Shown piece by piece: positions 55,838 to 64,000 of a DNA stretch of 64,000 nt (positions within the stretch are counted from its first letter, which is position 1; the number at the start of each line of letters is the position of its first letter). Origin of the DNA: Dongia_A sp964542425 (GTDB lineage: Bacteria > Pseudomonadota > Alphaproteobacteria > Dongiales > Dongiaceae); contig CAZIUB010000062.1 in assembly GCA_964542425.1 (NCBI GenBank), positions 1 through 64,000 on the forward strand, given 5' to 3'. The translations under genes and the position numbers were made by a program. Below the pieces are notes generated by a model. The model was given only the letters and a program-made list of their open reading frames with translations, was not told the origin of the DNA and ran no database searches.

Positions 55838-57526
55838 ATGGCAAAAATTACAGGCACTAATGGCAAGAACAATCTGATTGGAACTGGCGCCGCGGACAGT
55901 ATGTCGGGCCTTAACGGCAACGACACGATCAACGGCAATGGCGGCAACGACACCATCAACGCCGGCAGTGGCAATGACACGGTCAGTGGCGGCGCCGGCA
56001 AGGACAGCATCAAAGGCGAAGGCGGCAACGACAAGCTGAGTGGCAACGGCGGGAACGACACGCTGAATGGCGGCGACGGGAAAGACACGCTGAATGGCAA
56101 CGACGGGAACGACAAGCTGACTGGCGGCGCCGGCAATGATACATTGAACGGCGGCAATGGGAACGACAGCCTCGATGGCGGCACCGGCAACGATGCCATG
56201 GCGGGGGGTGCCGGCAACGACACCTATTTCGTCGACTCGGCGGGCGATACGATCAACGACAGTGGTGGCACAAATGACTCGGTCTTTTCGGCCTTGGCCA
56301 TCGACCTGACAAAGTATGTTGGTGTCGATAACGGTACCCTCCAGGGAACCGCCGATGTTAATCTGACCGGCAATGCCGGCAACAACATTCTCACCGGCAA
56401 CGCCGGCGTCAATACGATCGATGGCGGCGCCGGAAACGACACTGTCAATGCCGGCGCCGGCGACGATTTCGTCATCGGCGGCGAGGGCGACGACACGCTG
56501 GACGGCGGCGAGGGCAGCGATTTTCTCAGCGGCGGCTTGGGCAACGACACCTACAGGACCACCACCGGCGACTTCATCGCCATCGACACCGGTGGCACCA
56601 AGGACACGGTCATCGCCTCTTCGGCGGCCAATGGCGTTGATCTGGAGGATATCGAGTTCGGCTTCGACACTGTCAATAACGTCGCGACGATCGAGAATGT
56701 GACGCTGGTGGGCTTGGATAACATCGACGTCTTCGGATCCGTGGCCGACAACATTATTACCGGAAATGACGGCGACAATGACCTCTATGGCGACGATGGC
56801 AAGGACACCCTCTCTGGCGGCAAGGGGAATGACGACCTTAATGGCGAGAATGGCGACGACACCCTGGACGGCGGGGACGGGAATGACGATCTTTATGGTG
56901 GCAACGACAAGGATACGCTCACTGGCGGCGCCGGGAATGACGATCTATATGGCGAATCCGGCGACGATACTTTGAACGGCGGCGACGGCGATGACTATGC
57001 CCAAGGTGGCGAAAACGGCGATACGATCAACGGCGGCCTTGGCTCGGATGATTTGCGGGGTGGCAACAATGACGACATCATTGACGGCGGGGCTGGTTCC
57101 GACGAGGTACGCGGCCAGGATGGCAACGATACCCTGAAAGGCGGCAGCGGTTTTGACCGTGTGGATGGCGGCGACGGCATAGACAAACTTACCGGCGGCG
57201 CTGGCTTCGACACATTCCGAACCGGCAATGGCGGCAATGACGATGATATTGACGAGCTCTTCTGGGGTGTGGGCGACCTCTCTACCCTCGGATTCGACAC
57301 GATCATCGATATCGAGGCGGACATCGATATCATCGATGTCGGCGCCTTGATCGTGGCCACGTCCAACGATCTCACAGCCTTCATCACGAATACCGATAAT
57401 GGCGCGACGCGGACGTTGAGCATTGACGTGGATGGCGCGGGTGGAGGTGCCGCGGTAGTCTTCGCCGTGGTCGAAAATGACAATGCGTTCATCTTCAGGG
57501 CCGACGGGTTCACCGATACCATTTGA
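55838..57526 (+). CDS. RTX (hemolysin-type calcium-binding) repeat protein
   Basis: 562 residues. Almost all of it is glycine-aspartate nonapeptide repeats (GGxGxDxLx), in runs at about 10-125, 170-240 and 310-460, forming calcium-bound beta-rolls. No enzymatic domain is seen. The C-terminal 100 residues have the look of a type I secretion signal region: few repeats, acidic, ending in hydrophobic FIFRADGFTDTI. Such proteins are exported by a type I system (not in the window) and act as surface or matrix proteins. ATG 55838 has AGGGAG 10 bases upstream. A strong hairpin terminator lies 55 bases after the stop. Confidence 0.92.
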   Translation: MAKITGTNGKNNLIGTGAADSMSGLNGNDTINGNGGNDTINAGSGNDTVSGGAGKDSIKGEGGNDKLSGNGGNDTLNGGDGKDTLNGNDGNDKLTGGAGNDTLNGGNGNDSLDGGTGNDAMAGGAGNDTYFVDSAGDTINDSGGTNDSVFSALAIDLTKYVGVDNGTLQGTADVNLTGNAGNNILTGNAGVNTIDGGAGNDTVNAGAGDDFVIGGEGDDTLDGGEGSDFLSGGLGNDTYRTTTGDFIAIDTGGTKDTVIASSAANGVDLEDIEFGFDTVNNVATIENVTLVGLDNIDVFGSVADNIITGNDGDNDLYGDDGKDTLSGGKGNDDLNGENGDDTLDGGDGNDDLYGGNDKDTLTGGAGNDDLYGESGDDTLNGGDGDDYAQGGENGDTINGGLGSDDLRGGNNDDIIDGGAGSDEVRGQDGNDTLKGGSGFDRVDGGDGIDKLTGGAGFDTFRTGNGGNDDDIDELFWGVGDLSTLGFDTIIDIEADIDIIDVGALIVATSNDLTAFITNTDNGATRTLSIDVDGAGGGAAVVFAVVENDNAFIFRADGFTDTI

Positions 57527-57580
57527 TTGCCGGGCGGGGCCCTGAATTCGGGCCACGAACGGAAGCAACCCACGACTGGA

Positions 57581-57607
57581 CAGGGGGGCAAATCGCCCCC
57601 CTGTTTT
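57581..57607 (+). terminator. Intrinsic terminator after the RTX gene
   Basis: A perfect 9-bp stem (CAGGGGGGC with GCCCCCCTG) around AAATC, then TTTT. Confidence 0.85.
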
Positions 57608-57678
57608 GTGCATGGTCAACACATGCGCCTGTTGGGTGCCAGAGCGGTCACCACATGCGCGGAATCGCTTTCTCCACC

Positions 57679-57740
57679 GTCATGCCCGTGCTGGCCACGG
57701 GCATCCATGGACCGCCGGGTCAAGCCCGGCGGTGACGACG
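57679..57740. repeat. Dispersed GGCATCCATGGACCGCCGGG-type palindrome
   Basis: Contains CATGCCCGTG, GGGCATCCATGGA and CCGCCGGGTCAAGCCCGGCGGTGAC; the same family as 58694-58774 and 61828-61910. Common in alphaproteobacterial genomes as scattered intergenic palindromes. Confidence 0.7.
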
Positions 57741-57786
57741 GGGAATGGGGTGTCAACTCATTTGGCAGCCGCTTTAGGTCGCAAAA

Positions 57787-58683
57787 TCACTTGGGCAGCG
57801 GCCAATAACCGAATTGGGCCATTTGCTCGCGATGGGCATTGACGATTGCATCGATCTGGTGGTCGCCGAGGATGTTCCGCCACTGCCCGGCCCGCCCGAC
57901 GCGAAAGAATCGATCGTTGTGGGATCCCTTCTCCTTGAAACCGGTTTCCTGCTCCAGCCGGCTCAGGTTGGCAAAGGATGCGAGTTCCATCGCCACCTCA
58001 AATCGAGGCTCGAATTCCGCCAAGCCGGCGAAGCGGATCAGGCGCCGGAACTCCTCGGCCGGCCTGTCATGGAGATCCTCGTAGCGCAGGATCAGAATCG
58101 GCGCAATCGGCGTGTCGGTCCAGCTTGCGACATGCGCCGACCAGGAGGAGCGGAATTCGTGGACCAGCCGGCGATTGGTCGGCATGCGAGTTGTTCGATC
58201 CGCAATCAAGGCGATCGCCTCGTCGATCCCGACTCCGAAATGATGCGAGAAGGAGATGCAGACATCCAAGGGATTGCGGATCACATAGATCACAACTTGC
58301 GTCACATCGGCGTGGGCCAATTGCTGGCCCCTGTAACTCAGCCGCGCATTGTGCGTCTTCACGAAGATGTCGCGCTCCGAGGAGGCGCAGATCCGCTCCT
58401 GCGACGCTCGGCGCATGGCGTTGATCTCGGCGGGCCGCCATTGTTGCCATGGCCTGGGATCGAGCCCGCGAAACCAGCGCATGTTGCTGTCCAGGGTCAC
58501 GAATTCCGAGATTCTCGAAAGGTCGAAGGTCGAGGTCTGGTTGTAGATGAGATTATGCAGGAATGCCTTGACCCAGGTATTGCCGGATTTCGGGAACGAG
58601 GCCAACCACACGATCTTGCCGATGCTCGCGTCATTCCCCCAGGATGCACCACCCAGAGAGGATTCCAATCGGGTTGACGACAT
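57787..58683 (-). CDS. Sulfotransferase domain protein
   Basis: 298 residues from ATG 58683 (GGAG four bases upstream). The PAPS 5'-phosphosulfate loop is FPKSGNTWVKAFL near residue 30, and the 3'-phosphate contacts are in VIYVIRNPLDVCIS. A carbohydrate or lipid sulfotransferase is likely; the acceptor is not identifiable. Upstream reading to 58812 would run through a dispersed palindrome and is unlikely. It is downstream of the TIGR03032 gene on the same strand, and these two families often occur together. Confidence 0.9.
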   Translation of the reverse strand: MSSTRLESSLGGASWGNDASIGKIVWLASFPKSGNTWVKAFLHNLIYNQTSTFDLSRISEFVTLDSNMRWFRGLDPRPWQQWRPAEINAMRRASQERICASSERDIFVKTHNARLSYRGQQLAHADVTQVVIYVIRNPLDVCISFSHHFGVGIDEAIALIADRTTRMPTNRRLVHEFRSSWSAHVASWTDTPIAPILILRYEDLHDRPAEEFRRLIRFAGLAEFEPRFEVAMELASFANLSRLEQETGFKEKGSHNDRFFRVGRAGQWRNILGDHQIDAIVNAHREQMAQFGYWPLPK

Positions 58684-58693
58684 ACACTCCGTC

Positions 58694-58774
58694 GTCATCG
58701 CCGGCCCTAGGGACCCAAGTCCGGGGGTGACCCGGCGATCCATGGATGCCCGGATCAAGTCCGGGCATGACGGC
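58694..58774. repeat. Dispersed GGCATCCATGGATC-type palindrome
   Basis: Contains TCATCGCCGGCCCTAGGGAC, CCAAGTCCGGGGGTGACC, GGCGATCCATGGATGCC and GGATCAAGTCCGGGCATGA. It separates the TIGR03032 and sulfotransferase genes. Confidence 0.85.
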
Positions 58775-58833
58775 AAAGAGTGTCTCTTCGACCTGACCGA
58801 AACCCGCTCCAATTTACCCGCGCGCGCCAGATG

Positions 58834-59985
58834 CTACTGGCGGTTCATACGGTGATAGGGGCCGCTTTGGTCAGGCCCCGTGAAAACCAAGCGCCTTGCA
58901 TCGTCGGATGTCGTACCGACCATCCTTGGCTCGATCGTGTCGGGCAGAACCATGACATCGTAGATCTCCTGGATGGACCCGGTAATTTCGACCCAGTGCT
59001 CGGCCTTGCCGGTATCCAGATTGACGATCCGCGCGCCACAGAAAGCCTCTTGACCTCGCCGCTCCAATTCGTCCTGCAACGGCAAACCGGTGAACAGCTT
59101 GTTGCGCGCGCGCGACGAGCCGATTATCGCGTAATTGTCGATGAACCGGAGGCCGCGCAGGAATCCGGGAAGCCAAAGCAGGCGCTCGAATTTCCGCCCC
59201 TTGGGATCGACCCAGCCGAACCAGCCCGAGCCGCTTTCGAGCACCCACAGCCGATTGCGGTGCAGGCGCGGCGAATGCGGCATGGCCAAGCCATCGGCAA
59301 TCACGTCGTGGCTCGCGGTCGCGACCACCTGACCGGATGCGGCGCGATTTTCCCGCCAACCGTCGCGGAGGTTGCTGGGGGCGATCAGGGTCACATAAGC
59401 GAGCCGCCCATCCTTCAGGCAAAACCCGTTCAGATGGCAGCGATCCTCGTTGATCATGGCATCGATGAAACGCGGCCGCCACAAAGGACTGAAATTGCCC
59501 AGGTGATCCAGAACCGCCACACAATTGTAGAGTGTCACCACCGCCAGGAGCCGCCCCTTGCCGTCCACCGCCAGATCGTGCACATCGGCCCCGCCCGTCA
59601 CATGGCATTGGCGGGGCATGTAAAGCCGGTCGGCGCCCAGATAAACCTCGCCACTCGCCAGGTCGGTCTTCCGGTCCCAGATCTGGCCCTTGGCGAGGCC
59701 GTTCTCGAACCGCCAGACATCCTTGCGCGCACTCAGATAGAAGCCATTCTCGGTCGCCAGGAGCGCCATGGCGCATCGGAATTCCCCGACCGAGGCGGCA
59801 TAGCGGGTCTTGCCGGCGCCCACCAGAATGACCTTGCCCGATTCATAGGTGGACAGCGCCAGACCGAGCCTGTGTTGAAGCAACCAGTTCCGGAAATCGC
59901 CCGAGAAACTCAGGCGGTATTTGCCCGAGGGCTTGGCCTTGGGCTCCGCCGATTTCGCCACCATCCCGATTGTCGAAGCGTCCAT
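58834..59985 (-). CDS. TIGR03032 (DUF4915) family protein
   Basis: 383 residues from ATG 59985 (AGGA before it). The family pattern is visible: an N-terminal stretch around LLQHRLGLALSTYESGKVILVG, MPRQCHVTGGADVHDLA, LNGFCLKDGRLAYVT and the C-terminal GTTSDDARRLVFTG. It is a beta-propeller-like protein of unknown function that often lies next to sulfotransferases. No signal peptide is seen. The gene lies upstream of the sulfotransferase on the same strand. Confidence 0.85.
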   Translation of the reverse strand: MDASTIGMVAKSAEPKAKPSGKYRLSFSGDFRNWLLQHRLGLALSTYESGKVILVGAGKTRYAASVGEFRCAMALLATENGFYLSARKDVWRFENGLAKGQIWDRKTDLASGEVYLGADRLYMPRQCHVTGGADVHDLAVDGKGRLLAVVTLYNCVAVLDHLGNFSPLWRPRFIDAMINEDRCHLNGFCLKDGRLAYVTLIAPSNLRDGWRENRAASGQVVATASHDVIADGLAMPHSPRLHRNRLWVLESGSGWFGWVDPKGRKFERLLWLPGFLRGLRFIDNYAIIGSSRARNKLFTGLPLQDELERRGQEAFCGARIVNLDTGKAEHWVEITGSIQEIYDVMVLPDTIEPRMVGTTSDDARRLVFTGPDQSGPYHRMNRQ

Positions 59986-60052
59986 AATATCCTGCTCGAT
60001 TTGCAAGGGTACCCGCTTAGCATCGCGGCGTCCTGCGATCAACCGCACCTGG

Positions 60053-60142
60053 AAAAGGGGACGCTACCCTTTTCTATCCGCTTTCCATCCTCGAAAAGGG
60101 TAGGAAAATGTCATAGCGTGAAAAGGGTAGCGTCCCCTTTTC
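60053..60142. repeat. GGGGACGCTACCC palindrome pair
   Basis: Direct copy at 60053-60074 and inverted copy at 60121-60142, about 45 bases apart. Lies between the TIGR03032 gene and the SPOR gene, both on the minus strand. Confidence 0.88.
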
Positions 60143-60148
60143 CGCTCG

Positions 60149-61756
60149 CTATCTTCCCATCACCAGGCAATCCTGGCCGGCCTTGATCAGTTCGGCGCAT
60201 AGCTCGCGCGCCGCGCCGAGATCGGCGAAGGGGCCGGTCTGGATGCGATGGAATACGCCCTGTTCGCCAAGATCGATGGTCATGAAAATCGGCCGGCGCC
60301 CGGCGAGCAGATTGCCGTTTCGGCCTAGGATGCGCTTCCACTCGCTCTCTGCCTGCGTGCGGTCGGGCACCGCCGCCAGTTGGATGCGGATGCCGGGATT
60401 ATTCTTCGGTTGCGCTTGCACCGCACCCTTGCTCGAGGCTTGCGGTGGCAACGGCGCCGAGGCGATTTCCGGAACCAGCTCCGGGCTCGGCGCGACGGCT
60501 GGCGCCAGGCGCGGCAGGATGTCGGGCACGCTGGCGGTGGCGATCCTGTTCTCGGCCGCCGCCGGTTCTTCCGCGGGTTTCTCGCCCGGCCCGTCGACAT
60601 TTTCGCTTGCGGCGATGTCGTCCCCGGGGCCGGCATCCCCGACGCCGGCATCCCCGGGGCCGGCATCTTCCACCGCCGGTTCGGGTGCTGCCCTCGCCGG
60701 CACCGGCTCGGGCAATGAAGCGACGGGTTGCGCGGCATTCGAGGCGCTCTCCGCCTGGACGGGCGCGATCGCTTCCACGGCGGGCGCGAGGGCCGGTCCT
60801 TCCGCCATCGTCACGGCCCGATCGTCTGGCGCCGCCCGATCATCTGGCAAGGGCGCCCGGCGACCAGGCTCGTATACAGGTGCGCTTTGCGCCCCGGATT
60901 CGTAAACATAGGCGCTTTGCGCCCCGGGTTCGTAGGCCGGTAGGCTGGGCACCTGGGGCGTCGCTTCGACAGTGCCCAGGCCTTGCGCGGAATCAAGCGC
61001 TATATCGGAAGCGGCGCTGGGTTCGGCCATCGCGGGGCCGATGACAGACCCTTCCATCAGGGTAGCGGGCAATTCTTCTTGCCCGAGGATGGCGGGCTCG
61101 GGCGGCGACCCAGCGACGCTGGCGGGTCCGGGCGGCGCTTCGGCCGCGATCGCGGGTTCATCGGGTTGTTCGGCGGCCGGCTCTGCCGGGCGCTCCGCCA
61201 GGATCGGGGGTTCTCGCGCCGCGATTTCGGCCGGGACCGACACTTGCGGCGGAGCCTCTTCAACCCCCGCGATCGGTGTCTCGGTCACCTCGGGGATTGG
61301 TGTCGCCGGGAGCGGGGGCGCCTCGTCCGCGATCAGGCCCTTTTCCTTCAAGGCGGCCAAGGTTGCCTCGGCCCTTCGGCGCGCCGGCCCCCGCCCCAAC
61401 CGGTCCAAGGAACGCGTCAGCCATTTCTGGGCCGCGGCCGGGTCGGCGGCGATTCCGATGCCATTGGCGTAGATGAACCCCAACATGGCCTGGGCCTGGC
61501 CGTAATCGCGCTCCGCCGCCTTGGTGAGATACCCCATGCCCCGTTCGATCGCTTGACCCCCGCCATGGCCCTCCAGCAGGAGCTTGCCAAGCAGGTATTC
61601 GGCCTGCGAATCGCCCTTTTCGGCGAGCGGCTCCAGCTCCTGGATCGCCTTGGAAAAATCCTTGTATTCGATGGCGGCGAGTGCTGCCAGGAGATCGGCC
61701 GATACCGGCCGAGACAAAGCCATGAAAAGCGCCAAGACCGGCAGCAATACCCGCAT
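60149..61756 (-). CDS. Sel1-repeat and SPOR-domain protein, predicted exported
   Basis: 535 residues. Signal peptide about 1-20 (VSADLL). Sel1-like repeats about 30-125 (AEYLLGKLLLEGHG, AQAMLGFIYANGIG). A long Pro/Glu/Ala-rich linker (about 145-455) has short internal repeats (YEPGAQSA-type and DAGPGDAG-type). SPOR domain at the C-terminus (about 460-535, with IQLAAVPDRTQAE and HRIQTGPFADLGAA), which binds denuded septal peptidoglycan. It probably acts in the periplasm in division or cell-wall remodelling. AGGG lies upstream of ATG 61756. Confidence 0.88.
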   Translation of the reverse strand: MRVLLPVLALFMALSRPVSADLLAALAAIEYKDFSKAIQELEPLAEKGDSQAEYLLGKLLLEGHGGGQAIERGMGYLTKAAERDYGQAQAMLGFIYANGIGIAADPAAAQKWLTRSLDRLGRGPARRRAEATLAALKEKGLIADEAPPLPATPIPEVTETPIAGVEEAPPQVSVPAEIAAREPPILAERPAEPAAEQPDEPAIAAEAPPGPASVAGSPPEPAILGQEELPATLMEGSVIGPAMAEPSAASDIALDSAQGLGTVEATPQVPSLPAYEPGAQSAYVYESGAQSAPVYEPGRRAPLPDDRAAPDDRAVTMAEGPALAPAVEAIAPVQAESASNAAQPVASLPEPVPARAAPEPAVEDAGPGDAGVGDAGPGDDIAASENVDGPGEKPAEEPAAAENRIATASVPDILPRLAPAVAPSPELVPEIASAPLPPQASSKGAVQAQPKNNPGIRIQLAAVPDRTQAESEWKRILGRNGNLLAGRRPIFMTIDLGEQGVFHRIQTGPFADLGAARELCAELIKAGQDCLVMGR

Positions 61757-61827
61757 GAAATACCCTAATCGTGGTCCAAGACCGAGTTAAACGCAGTCAC
61801 CGATTGGGTCGACGCCACACTCGCCAT

Positions 61828-61910
61828 CGTCATCGCCGGCCCTAGGGACCCAAGTCCGGGGGTGATCCGGCGATCCATGGATGCCTAGGGCTCAAGCCCG
61901 GGCAAGACAA
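61828..61910. repeat. Dispersed GGCATCCATGGATC-type palindrome
   Basis: Second close copy of the 58694-58774 repeat (shares CGCCGGCCCTAGGGACCCAA and CGGCGATCCATGGATGCC), with divergence at the right end. Confidence 0.8.
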
Positions 61911-62022
61911 TGGAAAACCGACTCCACCCAGTCGAGGACCTTGCAATCTAGCCGATTCCAGCGAGTCGTCGCCAGTCTGGGAGGCAGAGGCGGGATCGCG
62001 GAACCCGGCGCGTCCGACCCCA

Positions 62023-62165
62023 GTACCCGCCGTCGCTGATGGCTGATCCCGCAACATGACCCCATCAATGCACGCCGGCGGGTACTATCATTTGATAACA
62101 TGCGGCCCAACTTTCGTTGAAGCACCGGAGTGCTTCTAGGAACGCGCATTCCCGAAAGTTGGCAC
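62023..62165 (+). repeat. Composite two-palindrome element, copy 10
   Basis: Lies 47 bases beyond the 3' end of the MFS gene. The stem GTACCCGCCG pairs with CGGCGGGTAC; the second palindrome is CCAACTTTCG with CGAAAGTTGG. Confidence 0.88.
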
Positions 62166-62212
62166 TGGGGACGAAGAACCGGATGCGCCGGCCCCAACCA
62201 CGGGGAGCCTGC

Positions 62213-63412
62213 CTAGAGCCGGCGCGGGAGGCGGGTGGCGCTCAATCCGGCCAACAGCATCATGATTCCCGAGGCGATGAAGACCGCGCGAAAATCGAAC
62301 ACCAGCAGCAGGCACGCGAACAAGGCCGAGGGGACGAGTTCCGCGGCATCCACATAGGTGCGAAAGACGGTGGTCATCCGGGCCCTTTCGCTGGGGCGGG
62401 CGAAGCGCATGAAGGGAATGTTGCCGAGCGTATCGAGAATGACCACAAGACAGGCGCCAAGAAGGATCGCGGCGCAAACCAGTGCCGGTCGATCATAGAC
62501 CAGCGCGGCGGCGATGGTGACCGCGCCGGTCAAGCCGAAGGAAAGGATGATCGGGCGCTTCATGCCGATCTTGGAAGCGAGTGTGCGCACCAGGGGCGAG
62601 AGCGCCAGCACCACATTGCCGGCGCCTGCCAGCCATCCGGCCCAATCCTCGGCCAGGCCCCGATCGGCGAGATAAAGGGCGGGGTAGGTGAAGAACATCG
62701 ACCACCAGGAAGAGCGCCCGAAGACGATCAGCCACGACAAGCGCAATTGCTTCTGGCTCGTGAACCGGCGGACGAGGCGGAAGGGATTGGTGGGCGGGGG
62801 TGTCGCCTCGGCCGGTGATTCGGAAAAACCAACGCGGCGGAAATAGGCGATGAGGCAAAGGTGGACCATGCCGGCCGCGACCGCCGGGCCCAGGATGCCG
62901 TATCGCGAATAGAGCGCGATGCCGATGACCGGCCCTGAGCCCCAGGCAATCGAACTGACGAACAGGCGCAGCGTTTCCGAGCGCACGAATTCGCCCTTCG
63001 GCACGGTCTGGACGATGAGGAGGATGATGCAGATGGCACCGAGGACCCCGTTCAGCGCGCGGGCCGCGATGCCGCCCAGGAGCCCCAAGATGGTGCCGGT
63101 CGCCAATGCCGCCATGCCGAGAAGGAAAATCGCGATCGAGACCAGATAGGCGCGCTTGACGCCAAAGCGATAAATGACCCAGGGGGCGGCGAAGGTCGCG
63201 GCCAGGCTGAACAGGCTGACCCCCGCATAGGTCATGCCGACCAGGCTGTCGGCCTGGGCCAGGCTCACGCTCTTGTAGGTTTCGTAGGCATGGAGCGGCA
63301 GGATGGTGACGGTCAGCGCGCGGGCGGTCGAATCCAGGCTATAGAGGGCGGCAAGCGCTGCCGGGCCGGGCCTCGTTAACGAGGCTAGGAACCGGTGCGA
63401 GGGGAAGGCCAT
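62213..63412 (-). CDS. MFS transporter
   Basis: 399 residues from ATG 63412, with 10-12 predicted membrane helices. The loop after helix 2 (APWVIYRFGVKRAYL) is the major-facilitator pattern. No substrate-specific motif is recognised. The ATG abuts composite repeat copy 11: the repeat's first palindrome lies only five bases upstream and supplies the purine-rich GGCGGG ahead of the start. Repeat copy 10 lies beyond its other end. A frame through the repeats to 63667 is rejected. Confidence 0.85.
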   Translation of the reverse strand: MAFPSHRFLASLTRPGPAALAALYSLDSTARALTVTILPLHAYETYKSVSLAQADSLVGMTYAGVSLFSLAATFAAPWVIYRFGVKRAYLVSIAIFLLGMAALATGTILGLLGGIAARALNGVLGAICIILLIVQTVPKGEFVRSETLRLFVSSIAWGSGPVIGIALYSRYGILGPAVAAGMVHLCLIAYFRRVGFSESPAEATPPPTNPFRLVRRFTSQKQLRLSWLIVFGRSSWWSMFFTYPALYLADRGLAEDWAGWLAGAGNVVLALSPLVRTLASKIGMKRPIILSFGLTGAVTIAAALVYDRPALVCAAILLGACLVVILDTLGNIPFMRFARPSERARMTTVFRTYVDAAELVPSALFACLLLVFDFRAVFIASGIMMLLAGLSATRLPRRL

Positions 63413-63416
63413 CCTA

Positions 63417-63561
63417 ATACCCGCCGTCGCGTGACTGGATGATTCGAGCCGATGATCCCGCCAGTTCACGCCGGCGGGTACGATCATTGGATAACATGCG
63501 GCCCGACTTTCGTCGAAACATCGGTGCGTTTCACGGATCACGCATTTTCGAAAGTTGGCCC
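63417..63561 (+). repeat. Composite two-palindrome element, copy 11
   Basis: Immediately upstream of the MFS gene (minus strand). Tandem with copy 12; the two copies are nearly identical in the second palindrome and adjoining linker. Confidence 0.9.
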
Positions 63562-63562
63562 A

Positions 63563-63707
63563 GTACCCGCCGTCGCGGATGGGTGATTCGAGCCAATAAG
63601 ACCCTGCCAGCATACGCCGGCGGGTACGATCATTGGATAACATGCGGCCCGACTTTCGTCGAAGCATCGGTGCGTTTCACGGATCACGCATTTTCGAAAG
63701 TTGGCAC
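63563..63707 (+). repeat. Composite two-palindrome element, copy 12
   Basis: Second of the tandem pair; GTACCCGCCG pairs with CGGCGGGTAC and CGACTTTCGTCG starts the second palindrome. Confidence 0.9.
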
Positions 63708-63981
63708 GGGGAATGCGGGTTTTGATTTTCGCGCTTGAGTTCCCCATCATAGCGACCGCGCGGCCAAAGGCGAGGGCGTGGGGGAGAATGCGAACGCTGG
63801 ATTGGCGTTGACCCGCCCCTCGGCCCTCTCGAGGCCTTGGCCCTCGCGCCCTCTCCGTTGAGGCGAGAGGGATAACGCCCTCCCTCGCCCGCCCTGCGGA
63901 CGAATGTCCGCCTTCGCGGACGGGGCGTCGAGACGGCCGGGGTGAGGGCGCTCGGGAATTTGGGTGCGATCGGGGGAAGGC
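63708..63981. other. Intergenic region with GC-rich hairpins, no gene
   Basis: Contains CCCTCTCC-type stems around 63850-63880 and CGGACGAATGTCCGCC followed by TTCGCGGACGG at 63898-63920, which resembles 54848-54895. No convincing gene; the open frame on the minus strand consists of repeat. Confidence 0.55.
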
Positions 63982-64000
63982 ATGGCGGAAGAATACTGGC
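63982..64000 (+). CDS. Start of an unidentified gene cut by the window edge
   Basis: ATG at 63982 is preceded by GGGGGAAGG, a good ribosome binding site, and continues MAEEYW to the window edge. Six residues are too few for identification. Confidence 0.4.

Noticed and set aside
62213..63700. MFS protein extended through the two composite repeats (start near 63667)
   Set aside because: The extension is repeat sequence rich in Arg and lacks membrane features; ATG 63412 begins just before the first helix.
63747..63983. Minus-strand frame of 78 residues at the right edge
   Set aside because: It consists of intergenic hairpin repeats and has no family features.

Overview
The window is GC-rich DNA from an alphaproteobacterium, most likely of the Rhodospirillales type. 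The evidence is gene order: a chvI-chvG-hprK-rapZ-EIIA-HPr-EI block, a divL-like/tsaE/amgK/murU/addB/addA/trxA block, and a pyrF-trpF-trpB-trpA-accD-folC run. No rRNA, tRNA, CRISPR array, prophage or replication origin was seen. One IS30-type transposase tail is cut by the left edge.

Layout. 1-620: transposase tail and an ArsI-type organoarsenical lyase. 617-3141: histidine ammonia-lyase with a HutC-like operator box, then a methyltransferase corrinoid protein. 3154-9147 (minus): HugZ-type protein, a 1158-residue cyclase/AAA/TPR regulator, and a paralog that lost its cyclase and ATPase domains. 9592-16826: ChvI-ChvG two-component pair and a nitrogen-type phosphotransfer chain; hprK is frameshifted. 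17071-23760: accessory island with an orphan HigA-type regulator, type I restriction-modification (hsdR, hsdM, hsdS), a DUF2188 protein and a BrnTA toxin-antitoxin pair. 23844-30239: DUF2459 protein, ahcY, a second cyclase/TPR protein and a DivL-like pseudo-histidine kinase. 30487-41311: ferredoxin-NADP reductase (minus), then tsaE, amgK, murU, addB, addA and trxA. 41398-48280 (minus): folC, accD, trpA, trpB, trpF, a membrane protein and pyrF. 48589-53633: periplasmic copper chaperone, serine protease lipoprotein, a trimethylamine-dehydrogenase-like flavoprotein and an MttB-family methyltransferase. 53773-55220 (minus): DoxX protein and two bufferin-like DUF2282 peptides. 55838-61756: RTX protein, sulfotransferase, TIGR03032 protein and a Sel1/SPOR protein. 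62213-63412: an MFS transporter.

The most unusual feature is a dispersed 140-146 bp composite element made of two different palindromes, present 12 times. It lies almost only at gene junctions, five times inside the chvI-to-ptsI cluster, and often overlaps coding ends. It carries every usable start codon of addA, the only ATG of rapZ, and the last codons of trpB and rapZ. Base-pair changes between copies compensate each other, so the hairpin itself appears conserved. A second palindrome family (GGGGACGCTACCC and its complement) occurs in four paired clusters and seems to provide the start of folC. A third family is a 69-bp-period repeat near 48.4 kb, and a fourth is a dispersed repeat near 57.7, 58.7 and 61.8 kb.

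Genes that probably work together: ChvG-ChvI with HPr/EI/EIIA in stress and nitrogen/carbon signalling; TrpFBA; AddAB in double-strand break repair; AmgK and MurU in cell-wall sugar recycling; the flavoprotein, MttB-like protein and corrinoid protein in methylamine or betaine demethylation, although the corrinoid gene lies about 50 kb away; and the copper chaperone and DUF2282 peptides in copper handling.
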